Numbered from the stretch's first letter, positions 1 to 6,175 are shown. The stretch is 7,259 nt of DNA from an uncultured Collinsella sp. (GCA_902465465.1 CABQNF010000050.1:1-7259), one strand, 5' to 3'. Program-made: numbers and translations. Notes: generated by a model not told the origin, from the letters alone.

Positions 1-128
1 ATCTGCGACACGATTCTCCCGAGACATAAGGAATTACGGTTACTGGTACAGCCGGGGATTTGCACCCCGATTCTCCCAAACGCGCAGGAAAGCCGCGCAT
101 TCGTGCGTCTCCGCACCACCATCTAGGC
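1..128 (-). promoter_or_regulatory. Cobalamin riboswitch, 5' part, cut by the left edge
   Basis: Read on the minus strand, positions 74-32 match the core of the cobalamin riboswitch family. GGGAGAATCGGGGTGCAAAT corresponds to the conserved GGGAA..GGTG.AAATCC segment and is followed by CCCCGGCTGTACCAGTAACC, matching GC-G-CCC-CAACTGT. A GGTG and short GC hairpins (GTGCGGAGACGCAC type) lie 5' of this, as expected for P2/P3. The terminal B12 box is not convincingly visible, so the 3' end of the aptamer and the expression platform should lie left of position 1. The controlled gene is therefore outside the window; by family knowledge it would be a B12 transport or synthesis gene or a B12-independent isozyme. 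The 5' boundary is set from the candidate promoter. Confidence 0.8.
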
Positions 129-133
129 CATCG

Positions 134-162
134 ATTATTACTGTCAGTATGGTAGCACGCAA
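134..162 (-). promoter_or_regulatory. Candidate sigma70-type promoter for the riboswitch transcript
   Basis: On the minus strand TTGCGT (157-162) is followed after 16-17 nt by TAATAA or AATAAT (134-140). The start point would fall a few bases before the riboswitch aptamer, which is the expected geometry. The -35 is imperfect. Confidence 0.4.
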
Positions 163-222
163 AAGGGCCCCGCACACAGGCGAAGCCCAAGGTAAAAGCT
201 ATTGTTTGCGATAGGAAAGGGT

Positions 223-264
223 ACGGACGGAACGCAAGGTAAAATGATCCGTTTTCCTCCGTCC
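223..264 (-). terminator. Imperfect hairpin downstream of the UbiB-family gene, possible terminator
   Basis: GGACGGA (225-231) pairs with TCCGTCC (258-264), beginning about 9 nt after the stop codon of the kinase gene. An inner GG/AAAA-TTTT/CC stem can also form, with a bulge. No clear U-run follows on the minus strand. A second weak GGGC/GCCC pairing (165-188) is followed by TTTT. Either could end the phasin-kinase transcript before the riboswitch promoter, but neither is a textbook terminator. The rest of the 1-272 gap holds only the riboswitch and its promoter. Confidence 0.3.
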
Positions 265-272
265 CCAAGGGA

Positions 273-2036
273 TCAATGCTTTCCGCCGTGGCTGTTGCGC
301 CAGATTTCGCGGCCCAGCATCAGCGCCAGCACCAGCGCACTCACGTAGCCCATAAAGCCAATGACCGGGATACCAAACACAACCGGCTCGATGCGCGCGT
401 AGTACACCACCGACGAACCGATAAACAGGCCGGCGATCACAATTGCCATCGACATGCGGTCGATAATTCCACCCAGCTGTCGCAGCGCCTTATCGCTGCT
501 CATGATCTGCGTGTTCACCTTAAGCTGGCCGCGCGTGAGCATGCGCGACGCCAAGCCCAGATACTCGGCCGCCTCTAGCGAGCCTTTTGCCGCGCGATAG
601 CTGCTCGCGGCAAAATCGCGCCCCATTTCGCGGACGCGCGCATAGGTGCTCTTCTCGTTTTTGATGTGCGTCTGGATGATCTGGATCATGTTGACGTTGG
701 GCATGTACTCGGTCAGCAGGCCCTCGAGCGTCACCATGCCGCGCGCGAACATCGTCACCACGCTCGGCAGCTCAACATCGTTTTTGCGCGCCAGGTTTAG
801 CAGCGAGGTCAAAAACTCGCCGATATCCAGGTCTTTAAGGTCGAGGCCCGCAAAGTCGGCGACGATAAAGTCCAAGTCGGACAAAAAGGCCGAATGGTCG
901 AGCTCGGCCGAGTCGCCGCGCGTCACGGCAAAGCGCATAAGCGAATCCTTGAGCTTGGGCACGTCGCCCTCAGCCACGGCGAAAATCATGTCCTTGACGA
1001 TACCGCGGTCGTGGCTCGACATGCGCCCGACCATGCCCAGGTCGATAAAGTAGACGATGCCGTCCTTGAGAATGATGTTTCCCGCATGCGGGTCGGCATG
1101 GAAAAAGCCGTCATCGAGCACCTGCGTCGAATAGTCCTCGACGATCGCCGAGCCGATCTTTTCCAGGTCATAGCCCTCGGCCACCAGGCGCTCGGGATCG
1201 GCAATCGAGATGCCGTCGATGTAATCCATGACCACGACATGCTCGGTGCACAGATCCAGATAGGATTTGGGACACGACACGCCATGCACACTTTTGTGGA
1301 ACTCATAGAAATCGTTGAGGTTTTTGGCCTCGGCCAAAAAGTTGGTCTCCTCGCGAAACGAGGTCCACAGCTCTTCGACCACGCCATGCAGGTCCACAAA
1401 CTGATCGGTGTTGACGAACTTGGAAACGATGCGCACCACCGAACGGATGATGTCGATGTCCTGCGCCATGACCTGCTGCGCGCCGGGGCGCTGCACCTTA
1501 ACGGCCACGTCCTCACCGGTCACCAGGCGGGCGCGGTGTACCTGCGCGAGCGACGCGCTACCGAGCGGGTTGGGGTCGATCGCGTCGAACATCTGCCCCA
1601 GGCGCTGGCCGTATTCCTCTTCCAGGCAGCGGAGCACTACCTCATACGGCACCGGCTCTACGTCGGAGCGCAGACGGCGCAGCTCATCGCAAAACCGCTG
1701 CGGTAAAATCTCGGAGCGGTTAGCCAGAATCTGCCCCATCTTAACGAACATGGGGCCGAGCTCTTCGAGCAGACGACGCAGGCGCACCGGCGTGAGGTTA
1801 TCCCATACGCGGTACTTTTTGACCAGGCGAACGATCTGCCCGATGCGTTCGCGGCGGCCCGCCGGCGTGAGCTGGTATTCCTCGTCCGGCGCCATCGCGT
1901 CGGGCTCTTCGGGGACCATATCGACAGCGCGCGGCTTCTTGCGAGCGCCCGAGACGGCGGCCTCAACCTCATCGACAACCGCCGTCTCGTCACCCAAGGG
2001 ATCTAAATTGTTGTAATCGGTGGTGGAATCTGCCAT
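273..2036 (-). CDS. ABC1/AarF/UbiB-family atypical protein kinase, membrane-anchored
   Basis: This 587-aa protein carries the full ABC1/UbiB signature: KMGQ (99-102) in LGPMFVKMGQILANRSEILP, the Ala/Ser-rich nucleotide loop LGSASLAQVHRA (158-169), the VAVK lysine (K180), the catalytic HADPHAGN (313-320) and the metal-binding DLG (332-334). Two hydrophobic C-terminal segments (about 528-547 and 553-576) should anchor it in the membrane. Family members bind ATP and, in proteobacteria and mitochondria, support ubiquinone synthesis. Ubiquinone is not expected in this lineage, so the substrate here is unknown and a lipid- or quinone-related role is only inference. Residues 1-55 are an acidic, low-complexity extension outside the kinase core. 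The gene starts 8 nt after the stop of the phasin-like gene with only a weak ribosome binding site, which suggests translational coupling. The start could lie further in, but this ATG fits the coupling. Confidence 0.93.
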   Translation of the reverse strand: MADSTTDYNNLDPLGDETAVVDEVEAAVSGARKKPRAVDMVPEEPDAMAPDEEYQLTPAGRRERIGQIVRLVKKYRVWDNLTPVRLRRLLEELGPMFVKMGQILANRSEILPQRFCDELRRLRSDVEPVPYEVVLRCLEEEYGQRLGQMFDAIDPNPLGSASLAQVHRARLVTGEDVAVKVQRPGAQQVMAQDIDIIRSVVRIVSKFVNTDQFVDLHGVVEELWTSFREETNFLAEAKNLNDFYEFHKSVHGVSCPKSYLDLCTEHVVVMDYIDGISIADPERLVAEGYDLEKIGSAIVEDYSTQVLDDGFFHADPHAGNIILKDGIVYFIDLGMVGRMSSHDRGIVKDMIFAVAEGDVPKLKDSLMRFAVTRGDSAELDHSAFLSDLDFIVADFAGLDLKDLDIGEFLTSLLNLARKNDVELPSVVTMFARGMVTLEGLLTEYMPNVNMIQIIQTHIKNEKSTYARVREMGRDFAASSYRAAKGSLEAAEYLGLASRMLTRGQLKVNTQIMSSDKALRQLGGIIDRMSMAIVIAGLFIGSSVVYYARIEPVVFGIPVIGFMGYVSALVLALMLGREIWRNSHGGKH

Positions 2037-2044
2037 CTGCGCTG

Positions 2045-2461
2045 CTACTCGGCCTCTTCGGCGTCCTCTGCGTCGTCGGGCTCAACAGACTCGACGGGCA
2101 CCGAGGTCACGTTGTCCTCGACCGAATCGACGATGTCGCGCACATGGGCCAAAAAGGCCGTGCGCTCGGGGGCGGTCATAACGCGGACGCGGGCCAGGAT
2201 GAGCTCGTCGAGCACGCGCTGTGCCGCAGTCTCGCCCTGCATGCCCAGACGCTCGGTCAGGTCGGAGATGGTGCCGCCGGCCTGCTCGAACATGTCGGAC
2301 ACGCTGCGGGCGATATCGGGGGTGCCGGCATCCTTGCGGACCTGCTCGCCCTTGGTACCGAGGTCGTCGAGAACCTTCTTGCCGCCCTCGACGGCAACGG
2401 CGGCGGCGCCGAAGCCCACGTTGATGGCACCGTTAACAAGCTGATCGAGTTTCATAACCAT
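2045..2461 (-). CDS. Phasin-like small helical protein
   Basis: This 138-aa protein is predicted to be almost wholly helical: an Ala/Gly/Val-rich N-terminal segment (MVMKLDQLVNGAINVGFGAA) followed by amphipathic helices, and a very acidic C-terminal tail (EPDDAEDAEEAE). It resembles small proteins annotated as phasin or polyhydroxyalkanoate-regulator type, which coat hydrophobic surfaces. No PHA synthesis gene is in view, so the PHA link should not be assumed. I chose the ATG at 2459-2461 because GGAG (2468-2471) sits 6 nt upstream; an in-frame TTG at 2471-2473 lies on the Shine-Dalgarno itself and is unlikely. The gene heads a two-gene unit with the kinase gene, so the pair probably acts together at the membrane. 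Product naming is moderate confidence; the gene itself is secure. Confidence 0.8.
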   Translation of the reverse strand: MVMKLDQLVNGAINVGFGAAAVAVEGGKKVLDDLGTKGEQVRKDAGTPDIARSVSDMFEQAGGTISDLTERLGMQGETAAQRVLDELILARVRVMTAPERTAFLAHVRDIVDSVEDNVTSVPVESVEPDDAEDAEEAE

Positions 2462-2496
2462 GGTTGACTCCAATCATGAACAATTGCATTGGACTT

Positions 2497-2526
2497 CTTG
2501 TACCCAAGATTGGGCGAACGACACAA
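2497..2526 (-). promoter_or_regulatory. Candidate promoter of the phasin-kinase unit, with a dyad in the spacer
   Basis: TTGTGT (2521-2526, minus strand) and TACAAG (2497-2502) are separated by 18 nt. The spacer contains the palindrome CCCAAGATTGGG (2503-2514), which may be an operator. Hexamers are weak matches. Confidence 0.3.
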
Positions 2527-2552
2527 AATCGTTTTACCGCCAAGATAGGAAT

Positions 2553-2591
2553 CGAGCGGGGCAAAGCCTTTGACGGCGTTTGCCCCGCTCG
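2553..2591 (-). terminator. Strong hairpin terminator after the C69 dipeptidase gene
   Basis: CGAGCGGGGCAAA (2553-2565) pairs perfectly with TTTGCCCCGCTCG (2579-2591), a 13-bp GC-rich stem with a 13-nt loop that can add a GCC/GGC pairing. It begins about 18 nt after the stop codon at 2610-2612. The following minus-strand sequence (ATTCCTATCTT) is T-rich but not a pure T-run. Confidence 0.7.
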
Positions 2592-2609
2592 CTCGTTGCA
2601 AGGTTGTCT

Positions 2610-4133
2610 TTACCTCACGTTATCGTTCATCGCGAAGGAATTCTTCATGGCACAGCTCGTGGTGTAGAGCACCTTGCCCAACAGAGCATCGGTCTCCACG
2701 CGCACGAGCTCGGCAAACTTCTCGTTGGCGCGGGCGAGCTCGGCGGGCACCTCGGCCTCGGGCAGGGCGGCTACGACAGCGTCAACGTCGTGAATCTGCT
2801 TGTGGCCCATGCCGCCGACCTTCTCCTGATAATCCTCGACCGCGCGACCGCACTCATGGAAGCGAACATCGGCCAAGGCGCCGATCAGGCGATTTGCCCA
2901 ATAGAAATTCTCGGACGTCACGCGAGCCTGCGTGTCGGCATAGTACTCGGGCATGGTCTCGACGTTGGCGTACAGCGGCACGAGCGCGTTAAACGAGTTG
3001 GAGCCAAACGCCATCCACTGCACGGCGCGATACGCCGGCTGCACATAGGGACGCAGCTGCAACACGGCGAGCTGGCTGTTGCGGTTGATACCGATGGGAC
3101 GATAGGCGCCGCGCGTGGCGGGCGTACCCTTGCTGCCGTAGCAGTCGTACTCCGTACCCTGGTAGTGGCTCGAAAGCACGTACTTGATGTCCTCGATGGT
3201 CACCTTGCGCTCGGGCACACGGCTCCAGGGGATGTCATCGCTCTCGGGCGTGTAGTCGGCCTCAGGACCGTCCCACACATCGCTGGGGTTGAGGCAGCGC
3301 TGCATGTACCAGGCGCGCGGCGTGTTGTAGACGTGATCGCTGTCGCTGTGCGAGCCAAAGGCCTCGCGCGGGTTAAAGACCGCAGCGGGACCGTCGCCCT
3401 TAACGCCCAGCGTCAGGTCCAGATGCCACTCGGCCATCCAGGAGCGCAGGTCGGCGGAGCACATGTGGTCGACCTGGGCGCCCTCGGCGTCGTCCAGGTC
3501 AAAGCTATCGATACCCAGCTGGTTAGGCATGGTCACATAGGCGTCATCGGGCACGCGCTTGGCGATCCAGTGGTGGCCGCCGATGGTCTCGAGCCACCAG
3601 ATCTCGTCAACGTCACTAAAGGCGATGCCGTTGTTCTCGTAGGTACCGTAGCGCTCGAGCAGGTCGCCCAGAATGCGCACGCCGTCGCGGGCAGACTTGG
3701 CGTACGGCAGCACCAGGGTCACCATGTCCTCCTCACCCAGACCGCCGGGCTGCACCGGAACATAGCCGTCCTCGCCCTCGTTGCCCTTGGCGGGCACGTA
3801 GTCCACGAGCGGATCGGCGCCGCGGACGCGCTCGTTGGTGGTGAGCGTCTCGGTTGCGGACATGCCAACATTGAGCTCGTTGAAACCGGCCTCGGCCCAA
3901 ATGCCGTGACCGGGAACGACGTCGGGGACGCTCGTGTAGCGCATGGGGTTGTCGGGCAGTTCAACGGTCAGGTGACTCAGGACGCTCGTGTAGACGCGCG
4001 GCTGCTCGTCGGGATGTACCACGCGCATGCGCTTGGGCTCAAACACCCCGTTGGACGAGTCCTCATTGCGGGCGACAAGCGTCGACCCGTCGTAGCTCGC
4101 GTTCTTACCAACCAAAATCGTTGTGCACGGCAT
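2610..4133 (-). CDS. C69-family dipeptidase (PepD-like Ntn-hydrolase)
   Basis: This 507-aa protein is a peptidase family C69 member. It begins MPCTTILVGKNASYDGSTLV and continues with ARNEDSS, the conserved family N terminus, where Cys3 is the expected nucleophile exposed by N-terminal processing. The block WWLETIGGHHWIAKR (179-193), followed by VPDDAYVTMPNQ (194-205), is also typical. These enzymes cleave dipeptides in the cytoplasm; no signal peptide is seen. The length is slightly above the usual 470 or so. The start was chosen at 4131-4133 because AAGGAGG (4140-4146) lies 6 nt upstream; the in-frame ATG at 4137-4139 directly abuts the Shine-Dalgarno. The gene appears monocistronic: a strong terminator follows it, and a 364-bp gap with a repeat element separates it from folD upstream. 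The exact substrate range cannot be read from sequence. Confidence 0.93.
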   Translation of the reverse strand: MPCTTILVGKNASYDGSTLVARNEDSSNGVFEPKRMRVVHPDEQPRVYTSVLSHLTVELPDNPMRYTSVPDVVPGHGIWAEAGFNELNVGMSATETLTTNERVRGADPLVDYVPAKGNEGEDGYVPVQPGGLGEEDMVTLVLPYAKSARDGVRILGDLLERYGTYENNGIAFSDVDEIWWLETIGGHHWIAKRVPDDAYVTMPNQLGIDSFDLDDAEGAQVDHMCSADLRSWMAEWHLDLTLGVKGDGPAAVFNPREAFGSHSDSDHVYNTPRAWYMQRCLNPSDVWDGPEADYTPESDDIPWSRVPERKVTIEDIKYVLSSHYQGTEYDCYGSKGTPATRGAYRPIGINRNSQLAVLQLRPYVQPAYRAVQWMAFGSNSFNALVPLYANVETMPEYYADTQARVTSENFYWANRLIGALADVRFHECGRAVEDYQEKVGGMGHKQIHDVDAVVAALPEAEVPAELARANEKFAELVRVETDALLGKVLYTTSCAMKNSFAMNDNVR

Positions 4134-4139
4134 GCGCAT

Positions 4140-4233
4140 CCTCCTTGAGCGAAGAAATCAAACGGCAACAGTGTATCGCTTTGGCTCAAAAAGGGCGAAA
4201 TCGCAGTCCCCGCGACGTCCCCGCAACCCCCGT
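4140..4233 (-). promoter_or_regulatory. Upstream region of the C69 dipeptidase gene
   Basis: This region holds the strong ribosome binding site AAGGAGG (4140-4146) and a weak -10-like TACACT on the minus strand without a good -35. It also holds a short C-rich tandem repeat on the plus strand, GTCCCCGCGAC (4206-4216) and GTCCCCGCAAC (4217-4227), followed by CCCCG. The promoter must lie here or inside the adjacent repeat element, but I cannot place it with confidence. Confidence 0.3.
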
Positions 4234-4458
4234 GGTCAAAAAATGCCAAATATGAGTACTGTCACCAATTTAGTAGTAGCAAATTACCTTGTAACGAGTG
4301 CAGAAATCCCCATTTGTCCAAAAGCAAGACAACGTTATTCCCCATAGGTTCAATAAAATGGGCTCCCTAGCGATAATGAATATCGTTAGGGAGCCCAAAT
4401 CTCATAAAACATATGTGACTATCTTGGCAGCAGTACTCATATTTGGCATTTTTTGACC
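4234..4458. repeat. 225-bp intergenic element with perfect 28-bp terminal inverted repeats
   Basis: The arm at 4234-4261 (beginning GGTCAAAAAATGCC, ending GAGTACTG) is the exact reverse complement of the arm at 4431-4458 (beginning CAGTACTC, ending TTTTTTGACC). All 28 positions match. The two arms enclose 169 nt of AT-rich sequence with no credible gene, clearly lower in GC than the flanking genes. A CGTGG occurs near both outer ends (4231-4235 and 4460-4464) but overlaps the left arm, so it is not a clean target duplication. The structure suits a small non-autonomous mobile element (MITE-like) or a lineage-specific palindromic repeat; copy number elsewhere in the genome would decide. Confidence 0.75.
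4360..4396 (-). terminator. Strong hairpin inside the repeat element, probable folD terminator
   Basis: GGGCTCCCTA (4360-4369) pairs with TAGGGAGCCC (4387-4396), extended by a G-T wobble and CGATA/TATCG around a 5-nt loop, about 16 bp in all. On the minus strand it is followed by ATTTTATTG, a reasonable U-rich tail, about 100 nt after the folD stop. It may terminate the fchA-folD transcript, though it belongs to the repeat element and could be travelling with it. Confidence 0.6.
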
Positions 4459-4497
4459 GCGTGGTATATATCTAACCCCTCAAACAGCCCAAAACAC

Positions 4498-5352
4498 CTA
4501 TTTCGATGCGCGCTCCGCCGCCTCGATCACGTGCTTGGCGAGAATCGCAGTGGTCACAGCCCCCACGCCGCCCGGCACGGGTGTGATGGCGTTAACGATC
4601 GGCTCCGCAGCATCAAAATCGACGTCGCCGACCAGCTTGCCGGCGGCCTCATCCCAGTTGATGCCCACATCGACGATCGTCTGGCCCTCGCGAACCGCAT
4701 CCGCGCCAATCGCGCACGCACGTCCAACTGCGGCAACAACAATGTCGGCAGCACGGCACTCGGCAGCCAAGTCGCGCGTATGCGTATGGCACGTCGTCAC
4801 TGTGGCATTGCGAGCCGTAAGCATGGCGGCAACGGGACGGCCAATCACCAGCGACCGACCAACGACCGCAACCTTGGCACCGTCCAGCTCAACGCCGTAA
4901 TGGTCCAGCAACGCTAGCACTGCCTCGGCCGTGCAGGGAGCAAAGCCCTCGCCTCGCCCCGAGAGCGTGGTGAGCAGCGAGGCCGGCGTCATGGAGTCAA
5001 CATCCTTGGCAGGATCGAGTGCCGCGGCAACTGCATCCTCGTCAAGCCCAACGGGCAACGGACGAAACATCAGGCAGCCATGAACAGCGGGGTCGGCATT
5101 GATGTCCTCGATGGCCGCCAACAGCTCGTCCTGCGAAACATCGGAGGGAAGCAATACGCAGCGAGCCTCAATGCCGACCTTCTCGCAGCGTTTGAGGGCA
5201 CCGCGCTCGTAGGACAGGTCGTCCTCGCGCTCGCCCACGCGCACGATAGCAAGCGTCGGCACAACGCCGCGCTCACGCAAAGCCGCGCAGCGAGCAGCGA
5301 GCTCCTCGGTCAAAGCACGGGCAACGGGAGCGCCCTTCAGCAGCTCTGCCAT
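4498..5352 (-). CDS. folD: FolD-family methylenetetrahydrofolate dehydrogenase, cyclohydrolase site altered
   Basis: This 284-aa protein has usual FolD length and aligns without gaps to the E. coli enzyme over the N-terminal domain. The dehydrogenase half is well kept: VGRSLVIGRPVAAMLTARNA (164-183) with the NADP-binding GRSxxxGxP, DVGIN (228-232), GDVDF (242-246) and ITPVPGGVG (256-264). The catalytic half differs. The YxxxKxKxC helix reads YERGALKRC (48-56), so the essential lysine (K54 in E. coli, K56 in human) is Ala52, and QLPLP reads FRPLP (96-100). KDVDG reads KDVDS (116-120). By known mutagenesis of the human lysine, cyclohydrolase activity should be lost while dehydrogenase activity can remain. 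The ATG lies 2 nt after the fchA stop, and its Shine-Dalgarno (GAGGGG) lies within the end of fchA, so the two are coupled. Confidence 0.93.
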   Translation of the reverse strand: MAELLKGAPVARALTEELAARCAALRERGVVPTLAIVRVGEREDDLSYERGALKRCEKVGIEARCVLLPSDVSQDELLAAIEDINADPAVHGCLMFRPLPVGLDEDAVAAALDPAKDVDSMTPASLLTTLSGRGEGFAPCTAEAVLALLDHYGVELDGAKVAVVGRSLVIGRPVAAMLTARNATVTTCHTHTRDLAAECRAADIVVAAVGRACAIGADAVREGQTIVDVGINWDEAAGKLVGDVDFDAAEPIVNAITPVPGGVGAVTTAILAKHVIEAAERASK

Positions 5353-5354
5353 GG

Positions 5355-5987
5355 CTATCCCCTCTTCCTCGCGGCGTCAGCGGCACGGCGCGCCAGCGCA
5401 TCGGCGCGCGGCAGCCACGTATCCAGCAGCTCATCGCACGCCGCCTCGAGCTCCTCGGCACGGGCACGATCCTTCATAGACGTGGTGTTCGCAAAGAGCG
5501 TCAAGCTCGCGCCCTGCATGGCCGCGCGGCAAAACACGGCGCCGCATGCCACGTCGGACAGCAACTGCCGGGAGCCCTTGTCCGCCATGTCCTCGAGCAG
5601 CGCCAGCGCACGACCGCAGGCATCCATGATCCGATATGGCGGCATGGCGGCCACGTGCAACGCATCCTGAATCGCCGCGGGTCGAGCGGGATCATCACGA
5701 GGAATACCGTATGCCGCAGACACCTGGCCGTACGCACGAACGTCCTCGGCAACCAAACCAACAAGTTCCTGCGCTAACTCATCCGCCTGGGCAAATGCGC
5801 GCGTCAGATCGTCTGCGCGATCGGCAAGCGCAGGGTTCGTCGCGCCATAGCGAGCAACCATCCCGCACAGCGAGGCGCCCAGTGCCCCCACAAACGCGCT
5901 GGCGCTGCCGCCGCCGGGAACAGGCTCGCGCGCGGCCAACGCTTCGGCAAAACCGCGACAGGTTTTATCCATCATCTCTTGGCTCAT
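5355..5987 (-). CDS. fchA: Cyclodeaminase/cyclohydrolase family protein (FchA-like)
   Basis: This 210-aa protein belongs to the formimidoyl-THF cyclodeaminase (FTCD C-terminal) / FchA family. It shows EPVPGGGSASA (21-31), the family glycine-rich motif, a conserved acidic EDVRAYGQV (81-89), and SDVACGAVFCRAAMQGASL (144-162) near the C terminus. Family members close or open the 5,10-methenyl-THF ring, either from formimino-THF or as a methenyl-THF cyclohydrolase. Since it is translationally coupled to a FolD lacking the cyclohydrolase lysine, the cyclohydrolase role is the better guess; no histidine-degradation gene is adjacent. The ATG at 5985-5987 was chosen because AGAGGTG lies 5 nt upstream and the family starts here. 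A longer frame to 6074 would be read through a terminator-like hairpin and has no family match. Confidence 0.88.
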   Translation of the reverse strand: MSQEMMDKTCRGFAEALAAREPVPGGGSASAFVGALGASLCGMVARYGATNPALADRADDLTRAFAQADELAQELVGLVAEDVRAYGQVSAAYGIPRDDPARPAAIQDALHVAAMPPYRIMDACGRALALLEDMADKGSRQLLSDVACGAVFCRAAMQGASLTLFANTTSMKDRARAEELEAACDELLDTWLPRADALARRAADAARKRG

Positions 5988-6035
5988 CGAAACACCTCTG
6001 CCTAGAGCGCCGGTCGCCACGGACCGCGCCGGAAT

Positions 6036-6075
6036 AAAAAATGGGACAACGACGCCAGGAAGCGGTTGTCCCATT
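6036..6075 (-). terminator. Intrinsic terminator or promoter-proximal attenuator ahead of fchA
   Basis: AATGGGACAAC (6040-6050) pairs perfectly with GTTGTCCCATT (6065-6075) around a 14-nt loop. On the minus strand the stem runs into TTTTTTATT (6033-6041). This is a canonical intrinsic terminator. It lies about 100 nt after the hypothetical gene stop at 6173, but also just inside the predicted fchA transcript, so it could end the former or attenuate the latter. Confidence 0.75.
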
Positions 6076-6095
6076 CATCGGTTTTATTGAAGCCC

Positions 6096-6124
6096 AGTCT
6101 AACCCATAAGACAAAGGCTGTCAG
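6096..6124 (-). promoter_or_regulatory. Good sigma70-type promoter for fchA-folD
   Basis: On the minus strand CTGACA (6119-6124, five of six matches to TTGACA) and TAGACT (6096-6101, four of six matches to TATAAT) are separated by exactly 17 nt. The start point would be near 6088-6090, giving a leader of about 100 nt with the terminator-like hairpin at its very 5' end. No THF riboswitch is recognisable in the leader. Confidence 0.55.
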
Positions 6125-6131
6125 GAGCTCT

Positions 6132-6175
6132 GGCTATCGGCGTTTCCGATTGCCGGCTATAGGCACGGGCGCCTA
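6132..6175. repeat. Two short inverted repeats between the hypothetical gene and fchA promoter
   Basis: TAGGC/GCCTA (6160-6164 and 6171-6175) overlaps the stop codon of the hypothetical gene. GGC-T-ATCGG / CCGAT-T-GCC (6132-6154) forms an 8-bp stem with one mismatch. Neither is followed by a T-run; they may protect the 3' end of the mRNA or be incidental. Confidence 0.35.

Noticed and set aside
894..1706. Plus-strand open frame opposite the UbiB-family kinase gene
   Set aside because: Antisense to a gene with all family motifs; translation is His/Arg/Val-rich and matches nothing I know.
2580..4148. Long open frame on the plus strand opposite the C69 dipeptidase gene
   Set aside because: It is an antisense shadow of a well-conserved C69 gene in GC-rich DNA, with a His/Val/Ala/Gly-biased translation and no recognisable domain.
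4207..4234. G-quadruplex on the minus strand from the G-runs near the dipeptidase gene
   Set aside because: Only three runs of four or more G are present, so a standard four-tract quadruplex is not supported.
4123..4347. Short plus-strand frame across the dipeptidase start and the inverted-repeat element
   Set aside because: It runs through a palindromic repeat and the dipeptidase ribosome binding site, lacks its own ribosome binding site, and is compositionally unlike the real genes.
5988..6074. Longer N terminus for the FchA-like protein
   Set aside because: It would translate through a terminator hairpin; family alignment and an AGAGGTG ribosome binding site support the internal ATG at 5985-5987.
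5988..6172. THF riboswitch ahead of fchA-folD
   Set aside because: The leader has a terminator-like hairpin and a GC-rich stem but none of the conserved THF aptamer sequence that I can recognise.
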